64,000 nucleotides of DNA from Bacteroidota bacterium (lineage in GTDB: Bacteria; Bacteroidota; JABWAT01). A program made the position numbers and the translations under genes. The notes under the pieces are model-generated. The model was not told the origin of the DNA and did no database searches. It saw only the letters and a list, made by a program, of their open reading frames with translations. The DNA is taken from the NCBI GenBank assembly GCA_017303995.1, contig JAFLBE010000005.1, positions 1-64,000 of the forward strand, read 5' to 3'. Positions within the stretch are counted from its first letter, which is position 1, and each line of letters starts with the position of its first letter. This document shows, one piece after another, positions 27,614-36,177 of the stretch.

Positions 27614-28054
27614 ATGCCAACCCCAGCTTCTTACTCATATCACAATCAGAACGAAATGAATAATGGCTTTTCATCAATGAATCCCGTTTCCAATGCGGAC
27701 GGACAAATCATTTATTTTGCCATCCATCCCGAAAATGTTGTTCGTCTGAAAACTTTTCTCTTGATGAACAATATTCCCTTTTCACAGGATGAAGAAAAGA
27801 AAACTGAAAGCAAAAATCAGAACCGGGATTTGATCAAGGATGTGTTTGAATCCCAATTGCCTGAACTGGGATTAAGCAACCGGGAGAGTGAAGTGTTAAG
27901 AGAAGTGGTAAACGGATTGGATTATCAGGAAATTGGTAACCGCCTGTTTATCAGCCACGAAACCGTGAGAAGTCACGTGAAAGCGATTTACCGGAAACTC
28001 GGAGTTAAAACCAGAGCCGAAGCCTTAGCGAAAATCCTGAACTTCAGGAATTAA
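27614..28054 (+). CDS. LuxR-family DNA-binding regulator
   Basis: 146 residues. The C-terminal 65 (about 80-146) are a GerE/LuxR helix-turn-helix: GLSNRESEVLREVVNGLDYQ, then ISHETVRSHVKAIYRKLGVKTRAEA. The N-terminal 60 residues have no recognised domain. GAGGA is placed five bases before the ATG, inside the end of the upstream small gene, which fits translational coupling. Together the two genes probably act as one split regulator. Confidence 0.88.
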   Translation: MPTPASYSYHNQNEMNNGFSSMNPVSNADGQIIYFAIHPENVVRLKTFLLMNNIPFSQDEEKKTESKNQNRDLIKDVFESQLPELGLSNRESEVLREVVNGLDYQEIGNRLFISHETVRSHVKAIYRKLGVKTRAEALAKILNFRN

Positions 28055-28059
28055 TTCGA

Positions 28060-28461
28060 CCGCAGAGACGCTGAGAACGCAGAGAAATGCAAATTATTAG
28101 GGAGACCCCAAAGGCCCAAAGGCGCTAAGAAAGACGGTTTTTTTATTTAAATTCTGGATTGAGTCTGCCCAAGTTTCTGATTCCCCTCCTTTTCCAAAGG
28201 AGGGGAAAATCCGGTCACTGAGTCCCGAGAATCGGGAAAGTGCCCGGATTGGGGTGGTTTGTATTTTAATAGGTTCAGGAAAACCACCCCGGTTTTTGAC
28301 GGACTGGTCGGTATTCAGGAATTTGAATGAAAAATCTCCGACCGGGAGGTCGGAGTTACAAAAATGCGGGATTTGAAACACCATTACCCATTTAGCATTT
28401 AGCCTTGAGCCCGTCAAAAGCCGCCCTTCGACAAGCTCAGGCTATCAGGTTGTAAAAATTT
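28060..28461. repeat. Gene-free region with three repeat families
   Basis: 28062-28085 is a CGCAGAGACGCTGAGAACGC-type repeat. 28181-28266 is a CCCCTCCTTTTCC mosaic copy carrying an inserted GGTCACTGAGTCCCGAGAAT-type part. 28328-28360 is the inverted half of the TGTAACTCCGACC element found whole at 30669. 28415-28450 is a CCCTTCGACAAGCTCAGG repeat. No gene seen. Confidence 0.75.
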
Positions 28462-28515
28462 AACCTTATGCCTTACTTCTTATGCCTAACAGCTAAAAGC
28501 TAATAGCTAACAGCT
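28462..28515. repeat. Period-7 tract switching from GCCTTA-type to AACAGCT units
   Basis: Reads aacctta/tgcctta/cttctta/tgcctaa/cagctaa/aagctaa/tagctaa/cagctt: nearly eight heptamers without a slip. The first half is the family also seen inverted at 30530; the second is the inverse of AGCTGTT at 16101. It ends just after the ABC-F gene's 3' end (minus strand). Confidence 0.9.
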
Positions 28516-28522
28516 TCCCGCC

Positions 28523-30475
28523 CTACTCCTCCAGTTGCGCTGCCAGTTTTTCCCATTTCTTGTACAGCGGTGGAAGTTCTGACTTCAGAGCATCGTATTT
28601 CTTGGAGGATTTCAGCAACTCCTGGGTATTCTTTTTCAAAAAGGATTCTGACGCCATTTCGGCTTCAATTTCTTTGATCTGCTTTTCTTTTTCGGCAATC
28701 TGCTTTTCAAGCGTTGAGAATTCCTTCTTCACACCCTTCAGCGATTCATGCTTCTTCTGGCGCTCTTCAGCTTCCTGACGTTTCATTTCCTTCGATTTGA
28801 AACCGGAGTTCTGATCTTTTTTATCCGATTTTTTCGAAGATTCGGCTTTCACTTCCGCCTGACGTTTTTTCCAGACTCTTTCATAAAATTCAGAGTACGG
28901 ATCAACATAAACTTTGATCTGCTTGTTATCCAGGAAAAACACTTTCGAGGTAATCTGATCGAGGAAATACCGGTCGTGCGAAATGATCAGCAAACTGCCG
29001 TCGAAATCCATCAATGCTTCAATGAGCAGATCTTTCGATTCCATATCAAGGTGATTGGTAGGCTCATCCATGATAATCAGGTTGTGAGCACGAACCAAAA
29101 GTTTGGCCAAAGCAACCCGGGCTTTCTCACCACCCGAGAGCACTTCGATGCGTTTAAAGGCATCATCCCCTTCAAAAAGAAAACAACCCAGCAACGTTCT
29201 CACACGGGTCCGGAATTCAGCCGGAGCCGCTTCGAGAACTTCATCATAAATGGTGGATTGTAAATTGAGCTCTTCAACCTGATGCTGGGCATAATAGCCA
29301 ACCGACACATTCGACCCGATAATCAGATCACCACGTGTTTTAGGCTCCTTCCCGAGAATCATTTTCACCAGGGTGGATTTACCCGAACCGTTCACCCCGG
29401 CGAGTGCGACTTTTTCGCCCCGCTCAAGAATGAAATTAAGGTGATCGAAAAGATGGTTTTCACCAAAAGCTTTTGCAAGATCACGACCTTCAAGAACAAT
29501 CCGACCGGATCGTGGTGCTTCCGGGAAATCGAAATGGATGGATTTTTCCTTGCTGCCAAGTTCAACCCGGTCCATTTTATCCATCAGTTTAATCCGGCTT
29601 TGAACCTGACGTGATTTGGATGCTTTGTACCTGAACCGTTCAACAAACCGGTTTAACTGAGTCAGTTTAGCCTGCTGATTGGCGTATTGGGCTTTAAGAA
29701 TTTCTTCCCGTTTAACTTTATCTTCTTCATAAAAGGTATAGTTTCCGGCATATTCGGTGATTTTCCCGAATTCAATTTCAAGCACACGGTTAACAATCTG
29801 ATCCAGGAAAAATCTATCGTGCGAAATAATAATCAGGGCACCTTCGTACGACTTCAGATAACTTTCAAGCCATTCGAGTGTTTCAAGATCAAGGTGGTTG
29901 GTCGGCTCATCAAGCAACAGATAATCCGGACTTGCACAAAGCAGTTTAGTGATGGCAATCCGCATTCTCCATCCACCTGAAAACTGAGAAACAGGTCGAG
30001 TAAAATCTGACGTTTTGAATCCGAGTCCGCTCAAAATTTCTTCTGCTCGCGTTTTTGCAGTGAATCCGTCTGCAACTTCATATTTATGCTGAAGGTTGCC
30101 ATAATGGTTCAGAATATCTGAGAGATCAGGATTGTTCGTAGCTGAATATTCTTCGATAAGAAGTTCGGTTTTGCGAAGTTCATCTTCGAGACTCATAACT
30201 GAACCGAAGGCGGTGAGAACTTCGTCAATGACCGAAAGATCGCCGGGTGATTGGGCAAAATCCTGCGATAAATAGCCAATTTCGACGCCTTTGGCTTTAT
30301 GGACTTCGCCCTTGTCTGGAAGGATTTCCCCGGTGATCATTTTCATCAGGGTGGATTTGCCTTTACCGTTGGCGCCAACGATGGCAACCCGGTCACGGAC
30401 GGTGAATTGGGCAGAAACGCCCTCGAAAATAACCTGGTGGTTATACTGTAAATGGATGTTGGAAAGTGAAATCAT
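28523..30475 (-). CDS. ABC-F family ATPase (ribosome-associated, YheS/Uup-like)
   Basis: 650 residues with two ABC domains and no membrane segments. Domain 1 has Walker A GANGKGKST, signature FSGGWRMR and Walker B YLLLDEPTNHLDL; domain 2 has GVNGSGKST, LSGGEKARVALAKLL and LIIMDEPTNHLDME. Between them is the charged linker (about 245-310) that reaches the ribosomal peptidyl-transferase area in this family, and the C-terminus is a Lys/Glu-rich coiled coil. ABC-F proteins rescue stalled ribosomes or protect against antibiotics. A near-consensus TATCTTCG (30480-30487) lies just before the ATG. Confidence 0.93.
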   Translation of the reverse strand: MISLSNIHLQYNHQVIFEGVSAQFTVRDRVAIVGANGKGKSTLMKMITGEILPDKGEVHKAKGVEIGYLSQDFAQSPGDLSVIDEVLTAFGSVMSLEDELRKTELLIEEYSATNNPDLSDILNHYGNLQHKYEVADGFTAKTRAEEILSGLGFKTSDFTRPVSQFSGGWRMRIAITKLLCASPDYLLLDEPTNHLDLETLEWLESYLKSYEGALIIISHDRFFLDQIVNRVLEIEFGKITEYAGNYTFYEEDKVKREEILKAQYANQQAKLTQLNRFVERFRYKASKSRQVQSRIKLMDKMDRVELGSKEKSIHFDFPEAPRSGRIVLEGRDLAKAFGENHLFDHLNFILERGEKVALAGVNGSGKSTLVKMILGKEPKTRGDLIIGSNVSVGYYAQHQVEELNLQSTIYDEVLEAAPAEFRTRVRTLLGCFLFEGDDAFKRIEVLSGGEKARVALAKLLVRAHNLIIMDEPTNHLDMESKDLLIEALMDFDGSLLIISHDRYFLDQITSKVFFLDNKQIKVYVDPYSEFYERVWKKRQAEVKAESSKKSDKKDQNSGFKSKEMKRQEAEERQKKHESLKGVKKEFSTLEKQIAEKEKQIKEIEAEMASESFLKKNTQELLKSSKKYDALKSELPPLYKKWEKLAAQLEE

Positions 30476-30529
30476 GGCGCGAAGATAAAAAACGGATGGG
30501 CGTATTCCGAAAGGAAGGACGAAAATCAG

Positions 30530-30585
30530 GCGTAAGGCATAAGGATTAAGGGAAAAGGTTAATTGTGAATGGTTAACGTATAAAG
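30530..30585. repeat. Period-7 tract with two heptamer families in phase
   Basis: Reads gcgtaag/gcataag/gattaag/ggaaaag/gttaatt/gtgaatg/gttaacg/tataaag: eight units, first of GCATAAG type, then of AATGGTT type, with no change of phase. It leads directly into a CCCCTCC repeat. Confidence 0.9.
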
Positions 30586-30830
30586 TTCCCCTCCTTTTGT
30601 AAAGGAGAGCCTGTCCCGAACGCTTTCGGGAGGTGGCGAAGCCGGGGTGGTTTTGTATTCTGTTTTCCTGTAACTCCGACCTCCCGGTCGGAGATTTTTC
30701 CGGGAAATCAAAGGATACCGACCAGAGGTCGGTGTTACAATAAATTCCAAAAACCTAACTGCTAACCCTTCGACTCCCACTTCGACTCCGCTCAGTGACC
30801 AGCTCAGGGACCGCAGCTTCCCACCTATCC
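30585..30830. repeat. CCCCTCC mosaic with inserted hairpin, then TGTAAC-ended element
   Basis: 30585-30660 is the CCCCTCCTTTT...GGTGGCGAAGCCGGGGTGG repeat split by the hairpin CCCGAACGCTTTCGGG. 30669-30739 starts TGTAACTCCGACCTCCCGGT and ends GAGGTCGGTGTTACA, so it has TGTAAC/GTTACA ends and internal hairpins. 30770-30805 is a CACTTCGACTCCGCTCAGTG repeat. No gene seen in this stretch. Confidence 0.75.
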
Positions 30831-31421
30831 TTAAAATTTCCCAAACTTGAAAATCAGATTTACTGAAACCGAAGTTAAGTCATTGCTTTGCAGATAATCA
30901 TTGTCATAGCCGTTTACCAGCCGGTAATTCACAGTTGCAGCCAGTCTCATGTATTTCACAACATTCACTTCCCAGCCAATGTACGGTTCAAAAACAAAAA
31001 CACCTTGTTCTTCAGTTTTCCGGTCAGTTCCTCTTTCTTTCAGCCAGGCTGAACCGCCACCAATCAGACTACCGGCAAACCAGTGCCCCAGAGAGTCGGG
31101 ATTGTGGATATACTCCAGCATCAATCCGCCATAATCCAACCCGATATGATAATCTTTCCCGGCAGGACTTTTACCATTTGCCCGGATATTATTAACCAGA
31201 TTTCCGCCTCCGCCACCAATCACATATTGATGATTGATAATCCACCCGCCACGTCCACCGGAAAAAAATGCTCCCTTTTGGTTAACAGATCCATAACCTA
31301 AAATGGGTGCCCCATAACCGCCGGAACTTGTCATTTCAGGAAGCAGGGTTTCAGGTTCATCCTGTGCAAAGGAAAAAACAGGGATTAGAAGAGTTATTAC
31401 AGATAAAGTTAAAGTTTTCAT
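30831..31421 (-). CDS. Secreted beta-rich protein, probably a small outer-membrane barrel
   Basis: 196 residues with a signal peptide (MKTLTLSVITLLIPVFSFAQ). The mature part is Gly-rich with alternating hydrophobic strands (RGGWIINHQYVIGGGGGNLV, GLMLEYIHNPDSL, PYIGWEVNVVKYMRLAATVN) and ends SVNLIFKFGKF, a C-terminal aromatic as in outer-membrane beta-barrels. The pattern is that of short eight-stranded barrels in Bacteroidota. Function unknown. Confidence 0.75.
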   Translation of the reverse strand: MKTLTLSVITLLIPVFSFAQDEPETLLPEMTSSGGYGAPILGYGSVNQKGAFFSGGRGGWIINHQYVIGGGGGNLVNNIRANGKSPAGKDYHIGLDYGGLMLEYIHNPDSLGHWFAGSLIGGGSAWLKERGTDRKTEEQGVFVFEPYIGWEVNVVKYMRLAATVNYRLVNGYDNDYLQSNDLTSVSVNLIFKFGKF

Positions 31422-31443
31422 TTTTGTTCCTTTTAAATTTGAA

Positions 31444-31508
31444 TGGATCCCGGATCAAGTCCGGGATGACAGCTCTGGCAAATCTAACCCCGTACCCCGT
31501 ACCCCGTA
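31444..31508. repeat. TGTCATCC-type half element and CCCCGTA period-7 tract
   Basis: 31444-31471 (TGGATCCCGGATCAAGTCCG then GGATGACA) is the inverse of the left part of the element at 32849. 31488-31508 is three exact ccccgta units; the inverse heptamer occurs at 57851. Confidence 0.85.
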
Positions 31509-31558
31509 CAACGCAAAGCGTGCCCCGCCACCTCTTTACGTCCCCAATCCCGTTCCGG

Positions 31559-31589
31559 TTGCAGGTTTTCAGGAAGTTCGCTATCTTTG
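31559..31589 (+). promoter_or_regulatory. Promoter of clpS (TTG-N20-TATCTTTG)
   Basis: TTG (31559-31561), 20 nt, then TATCTTTG (31582-31589), a full consensus match. Transcription would start around 31595-31598, almost at the clpS ATG, so the mRNA may be leaderless or nearly so. No Shine-Dalgarno sequence is visible, which agrees. Confidence 0.75.
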
Positions 31590-31599
31590 TTGTTCATTG

Positions 31600-31911
31600 A
31601 TGCGTGAGGAAGCTGTGTCAACCCGTGATTTAACCCTTGAAATTACCGATACTTTGATCGATTCTGGTGAGCCTGAAGCCAAAGTTATTCTGTTCAACGA
31701 TGATTATCATACGTTTGATGATGTCATTTTCCAGGTAGTAAAAGCCTGTGATTATTCTTTTGAACGTGCAGAGCAAATTGCCATGATCGTTCACTTCAAA
31801 GGCAAATGTACCGTCATTTCTTCTGACTTTCAAACCTGCCAGGAAGTGGCCGCCGTTTTATCTGAAATTGACCTGTTGGTCGAAATCGAACCTATTGAAA
31901 CTGAAAAGTGA
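31600..31911 (+). CDS. clpS: ATP-dependent Clp protease adaptor ClpS
   Basis: Adaptor that delivers N-degron substrates to ClpAP/ClpCP. 103 residues with the ClpS core KVILFNDDYHTFDDVIFQVV, in which NDDYHTFD forms part of the substrate pocket, then RAEQIAMIVHFKGKCTVISS. The ATG at 31600 is preferred to the overlapping TTG at 31597. The gene stands alone behind its own promoter. Confidence 0.93.
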   Translation: MREEAVSTRDLTLEITDTLIDSGEPEAKVILFNDDYHTFDDVIFQVVKACDYSFERAEQIAMIVHFKGKCTVISSDFQTCQEVAAVLSEIDLLVEIEPIETEK

Positions 31912-32027
31912 GCGGAAACACCTTTTTCTGCTCACTCTGTTTTTTTTCTATCCCCGTTTAAACCTTTCCTTTCCTGTCTCCATCGAACCGGACGTAACTC
32001 AAACAAAACCTTTTAAGGAGACTACCT

Positions 32028-32825
32028 ATGAAACGTTCAGCCTCATTCTTTCTATCCGGACTTGCACTTTCCTCTTTTGTCCTTTTTTCAGCCTGCGACA
32101 ATGAAGATAAAAAATCAGAATCCACTTCTTTAACCAATGATGAATATACTGAAGTAGCCGTCGTTGCCGGCGGAGAAATTTCATCAGCAACTGAAGGTGA
32201 TTTTTCTGATATCAGCGAAGCTGCCAATTATACTGGTAAAGCCGGACTCGGTAAAGAAGCAGTAGATACTACTTTTGAAAAAGGTCCGCTCACCATTTCC
32301 CTTTACCGCAAATTTGCTCCCGGTATTGCCAGAGATTCCTCAGATTTTTTCATCAAAGGCACTTCAACTTCAATGGTCATGAAAAGATCAGTTAAAGGTG
32401 AATGGACAAAAACTGCCGGGATGAGCAATAACAGCAAATCGGTCTCCATCAATAAATATCATTCCATAAAAGTCACCGGATTGGATACGGTTTCTGCTGC
32501 CATGACTCTCAATGGAACTTCGTCAAGGGATAATTACCGTGAAATGACGATGAAAGCTGTTGAAACGACCTTCCATGTAAAAGGTACCGGTTCTAAAACC
32601 GATGTTGTCATCAACAAGAAAAGTGACAAATATCCTGAATCAGGAACAGCAACCTACAACATGGTTATCGAAAAAACGAAGAGTAAAGCTGATAAAACTG
32701 TTGTAAAAACCATCACCGTCTCAGTTCAGGTAACCTTTAATGGAACAAAAACACCTGAAATCATCATCAACAAAGAAAAGAAATTCAAACTTGACCTAGA
32801 AACCGGTGATGTAACAGCGATGTGA
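32028..32825 (+). CDS. Lipoprotein of unknown function
   Basis: 265 residues. A lipoprotein signal (SGLALSSFVLFSAC, lipobox FSAC near residue 23) precedes an acidic linker and a long Ser/Thr/Lys-rich beta domain that ends KEKKFKLDLETGDVTAM. No known domain is recognised. AAGGAG lies a few bases before the ATG. It is probably anchored in the periplasm or outer membrane. It is a single gene followed by a repeat element and a terminator. Confidence 0.8.
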   Translation: MKRSASFFLSGLALSSFVLFSACDNEDKKSESTSLTNDEYTEVAVVAGGEISSATEGDFSDISEAANYTGKAGLGKEAVDTTFEKGPLTISLYRKFAPGIARDSSDFFIKGTSTSMVMKRSVKGEWTKTAGMSNNSKSVSINKYHSIKVTGLDTVSAAMTLNGTSSRDNYREMTMKAVETTFHVKGTGSKTDVVINKKSDKYPESGTATYNMVIEKTKSKADKTVVKTITVSVQVTFNGTKTPEIIINKEKKFKLDLETGDVTAM

Positions 32826-32848
32826 GTCTGAAATAACTGATATATTGA

Positions 32849-32937
32849 TGTCATCCCGGACTTGATCCGGGATCCATGCCTTTTAATGCTGGATGAGCTT
32901 CGCAGAACTTCGTTAGCCCGCCTTCGCGGGAATGACA
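32849..32937. repeat. Full TGTCAT-ended composite mini-element
   Basis: Begins TGTCATCCCGGACTTGATCC and ends CGCGGGAATGACA, giving terminal inverted repeats TGTCATCCC/GGGAATGACA. Its left half matches 21392 and 31444; its right half is the inverse of 21493-21545. It holds no coding sequence, so it looks like a non-autonomous mobile or recombination-shuffled element. Confidence 0.85.
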
Positions 32938-32962
32938 GCTTCCTCCTTACTCAAAATAAAAA

Positions 32963-32989
32963 AACCCGTTGAAACCAACGGGTTTTTTT
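32963..32989 (+). terminator. Rho-independent terminator
   Basis: AACCCGTT/AACGGGTT stem of 8 bp with loop GAAACC, followed by a run of T and preceded by a run of A, so it can work on both strands. It lies 140 bp after the lipoprotein gene and 60 bp before the ABC transporter genes. Confidence 0.9.
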
Positions 32990-33049
32990 ATTTCCTGTTT
33001 TTCACTTCCTTCAGGAATTTAATTCCCCCGTTTTCTCGTTTCAGCGGTT

Positions 33050-33697
33050 ATGATACTAGCCACCAACCTCATCAAAACCTATGGCAGCTACACCGCACTT
33101 TCCGGAGCAAGCTGCTCGATTCCTGCCGGAGAATTTCTTGCCATTATGGGCGAATCCGGTTCAGGAAAATCCACTTTTCTCAATCTGATATACGGAATTG
33201 ATACCGTTGATTCAGGTTCACTTTCTGTTTTTGGAAACCAGCTTGACGGGAAACCGGTCAATGAACTTCATGAGTACCGCCGGAATTTTGTTTCCATCAT
33301 TTTTCAGGATTTCAATCTGCTGCCGACCTTAACCGCCTGGGAAAATGTGATTCTTCCGCTGAAACTTCAGGGAAAACCCGTCGACCCTGCCTGGATTTCC
33401 TTTCTGTTCGAAGAAGTCGGTCTCACTTCCAGACAGCATAAATTGCCCGAAACCCTGAGCGGCGGCGAAAACCAGCGGGTCGCCATTGCCCGTGCCCTGG
33501 CCGTAAAACCCAAAGTTCTGGTCGCTGATGAACCCACCGGAAGTCTTGACAGCCGAACCGGACGTGAAGTTCTCGATTTGCTCAGAACGGTAAACCGGGA
33601 TCTGAAGGTGACGATTCTGATGGCAACCCATTCCAAAACGGCTTCGGAATTTGCTGACCGGATTCTCAGAATTGAAGACGGACGGTTTCTGCAATGA
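33050..33697 (+). CDS. ABC transporter ATP-binding subunit (LolD/YbbA type)
   Basis: 215 residues, the normal size for the MacB/LolD group. Walker A GESGSGKS near 37, Q-loop IIFQDFNLLPT near 87, signature LSGGENQRVAIARAL near 139, Walker B VLVADEPTGSLD near 160, and H-loop ATHS near 193. Its stop overlaps the start of the permease gene (ATGA), so the two form one transporter. These systems move lipids or lipoproteins, or act by mechanotransmission, rather than importing nutrients. Confidence 0.94.
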   Translation: MILATNLIKTYGSYTALSGASCSIPAGEFLAIMGESGSGKSTFLNLIYGIDTVDSGSLSVFGNQLDGKPVNELHEYRRNFVSIIFQDFNLLPTLTAWENVILPLKLQGKPVDPAWISFLFEEVGLTSRQHKLPETLSGGENQRVAIARALAVKPKVLVADEPTGSLDSRTGREVLDLLRTVNRDLKVTILMATHSKTASEFADRILRIEDGRFLQ

Positions 33698-36177
33698 AGT
33701 CGGTTTTTCAGGTTTTCAAGGTCCTCACCTTTCATTATTACCGCCGGTTTAAACTCCGCTGGATTTTATGCACCGCCGGTGTGGCAATTGGAGTTGCAGT
33801 GGCAACGTCAATCAACCTTACCAGCGACCGTGCCGTTTATTCCTTCTCAGAAACCCTTGAATCGGTTACCGGTACGGCAAACCTTCAACTTACCGCCGAT
33901 CCGGGTCTGAATCCCGATAGTTTATGGTCGGCCTCCTGGCTCTGGAAAGTGGGTTATTACTCGCCATTTATCCAGACAGCAGGGACTTCAAAAGGCAAAA
34001 CTTACCGGTTGTACGGATTTGATTTTGTCGGCGACCGCCGGATCCGCCAGCTTCAGACGTTGCAAAACGATTCAACAAAAACCACCGTCAATGGCGTTTT
34101 TATTCCTGTCGATTCCCCGTTGGGCAGTGAAGGCGATACCGTCACAATTGTGATTAATGCTGTCCGGTATCAATTGATAATTGCCGGAAAAGTCAGTGCC
34201 ATCAGCGGAAAACTTCCGCCACGAAATGCCATTTTTGCCGATCTTTCACTTTTACTTCCAATCACGAAAACCGTCTCCGGACTCGATATTTCCGTTCCGG
34301 CAGATTCACTTGATTCAGTAAAAAATAAACTTCAGCTTCAGTTCCCCACCGCCAGAATTGAAACTCTGAACGAACGAAAACAAACCACCGCCGAACTGTT
34401 TTCTGCCTTCCGGATGAATTTGCAGGCACTGGGTCTGATTGCCCTTCTGGTTTCGGCGTATCTGGTTTACAACACGCTTTTTCTTTCGGTCATTCAAAGG
34501 CGGCAAACCATCAATCTCTTGCTTTCTCTGGGAAGTCACCGCCGGAGCATTTTCATTGCTTTGCTGGTTGAAGGTGCGTTTTTCGGAACGATTGGCGGAC
34601 TTTTCGGACTTGCCGCCGGGATTCTGCTGGCTTCTTTGACTTATTCGGAAGTTTCACAAACTCTGACCGCCGTTTTTCAGCTTTCTGACAGTCAGCTCAG
34701 TTCCTTTTCGTGGATGGCTCTGGCCGGATCATATCTGACCGGCATCATTTTCGCCACTCTGGCAGCCTGGTATCCGGCATGGCTGGGTTCAGGAACTCCG
34801 ATTTCCCGTTCGCTCAAACGCGGACAAAGTGAATTTTCATCAGCCAGATTGAAAAAATCGGTTATCATTTGCGTTTCTTCCCTTTTGTTGGTTTTATTTT
34901 CTGTCTGGATGGCATCAGTTACTGAAAATCCGCTCTGGGGATATGCAGGCGTTACTTTTTCGATTCTGATGCTGAGTTTTCTTGCGCCTCCGGTTTTGAT
35001 TCTACTCACAAGCCTGCTGAAGAAGCTGTCGTCTGCCGGAGAAATTCTGCTGGCAACCTCGTCGGTGAAAGAGCACATGGTGAAAGTTTCGATTGCCGTT
35101 GCAGCTTTAACTATGACGTTAAGTATGGCCGGTGCCGTCGGGATTATGGTTCACTCCTTCCGGACGACTTTGGATGACTGGTTAACCCGATCGATTGTTG
35201 CCGATATTTATCTCAAATCATCATCCGATCCAACCCAACTTGTCGGAACGATCAATCCGGACGTGATGGCAATTCTAAGAAATCACCCGATGACTGAAAA
35301 TGTGATTACCCTGAGAACAACCCAGATTAAAATTGACGGACTTCTCACTGATATCGGCGCCAACGAAACCTCGGTTTACTTTAAGGCTAGTCCGGCCGAT
35401 CTGGTTGCCGGAAATCCTGAGAATCTAGGACTTCTGCAGAAAAAAGGCGGGGTTGCCGTGAGTGAAGTTTTTGCCAACAAGCACCACCTCACGGCCGGAG
35501 ACACCGTTCACATCCGTCAATATTCCTATCCGATTCTTGCTGTTTACCGGAATTACAGCTCTGACCGTGGATTTTTGCTGATGGATACGCTTCAGTTTTC
35601 TCAGCTTTTCGGATATAAAGATCCGACCGCCGCTGCCGTTTTTCTGAAGCCCGGAATTTCTTCGGAATCTGCCCTTTTAAGTCTAAGAGACTCTCTTAAA
35701 AATTTCGAAATGGATTTATCAGTCAACAAAGACATCAGAGAAAATGCGCTGGCGATTTTTGATCAGACGTTCAGAATGACCCGGATTCTTCAGCTGATTT
35801 CGTTTTTCATTGCTTTACTGGCTGTCATCACAACCCTGAGTTCCATTATTCTTGAGCGACGGAAGGATTTTGCGACTTTGGTCAGTCTGGGAAGTTCTAC
35901 TTTTGGGATGTACCGTTCTCTGGCTATGGAAAGTCTGATTCTCACCGGAACGAGTTTGATTCTGGCTGCCGCCGGAAGCGCTGTGCTTTCTGCCCTGCTG
36001 ATTCAGGTCATCAACCGGTATTCGTTTGGCTGGACGATTGTAACCGATATTCCCTTTGGTGAACTGGCCTTTACCGGTGTTGTGATGATTCTGGTTTCCC
36101 TGATTGCAGCAGCCTTCCCGATGAAAATGATCAAAAAGCTGAATCTACCGGAGAATCTGAAGGGAACGATCGGATAA
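33694..36177 (+). CDS. ABC transporter permease with two FtsX domains (YbbP-like)
   Basis: 827 residues. An N-terminal helix (WILCTAGVAIGVAVATSINL) is followed by a periplasmic domain, an FtsX core of three helices (about 245-370), further helices near 390-440 and 455-480, a second periplasmic domain, and a second FtsX core at the C-terminus (about 690-815). This doubled layout is that of YbbP-type exporters rather than LolC/E or MacB. The substrate is unknown. It is coupled to the ATPase gene. The TAA stop is the first three bases of a period-7 tract. Confidence 0.9.
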   Translation: MKSVFQVFKVLTFHYYRRFKLRWILCTAGVAIGVAVATSINLTSDRAVYSFSETLESVTGTANLQLTADPGLNPDSLWSASWLWKVGYYSPFIQTAGTSKGKTYRLYGFDFVGDRRIRQLQTLQNDSTKTTVNGVFIPVDSPLGSEGDTVTIVINAVRYQLIIAGKVSAISGKLPPRNAIFADLSLLLPITKTVSGLDISVPADSLDSVKNKLQLQFPTARIETLNERKQTTAELFSAFRMNLQALGLIALLVSAYLVYNTLFLSVIQRRQTINLLLSLGSHRRSIFIALLVEGAFFGTIGGLFGLAAGILLASLTYSEVSQTLTAVFQLSDSQLSSFSWMALAGSYLTGIIFATLAAWYPAWLGSGTPISRSLKRGQSEFSSARLKKSVIICVSSLLLVLFSVWMASVTENPLWGYAGVTFSILMLSFLAPPVLILLTSLLKKLSSAGEILLATSSVKEHMVKVSIAVAALTMTLSMAGAVGIMVHSFRTTLDDWLTRSIVADIYLKSSSDPTQLVGTINPDVMAILRNHPMTENVITLRTTQIKIDGLLTDIGANETSVYFKASPADLVAGNPENLGLLQKKGGVAVSEVFANKHHLTAGDTVHIRQYSYPILAVYRNYSSDRGFLLMDTLQFSQLFGYKDPTAAAVFLKPGISSESALLSLRDSLKNFEMDLSVNKDIRENALAIFDQTFRMTRILQLISFFIALLAVITTLSSIILERRKDFATLVSLGSSTFGMYRSLAMESLILTGTSLILAAAGSAVLSALLIQVINRYSFGWTIVTDIPFGELAFTGVVMILVSLIAAAFPMKMIKKLNLPENLKGTIG

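Noticed and set aside
28097-28417. Open frame of 106 codons on the minus strand
   Set aside because: It is made of CCCCTCC and TGTAAC-type repeats; the same happens at 30559-30780.
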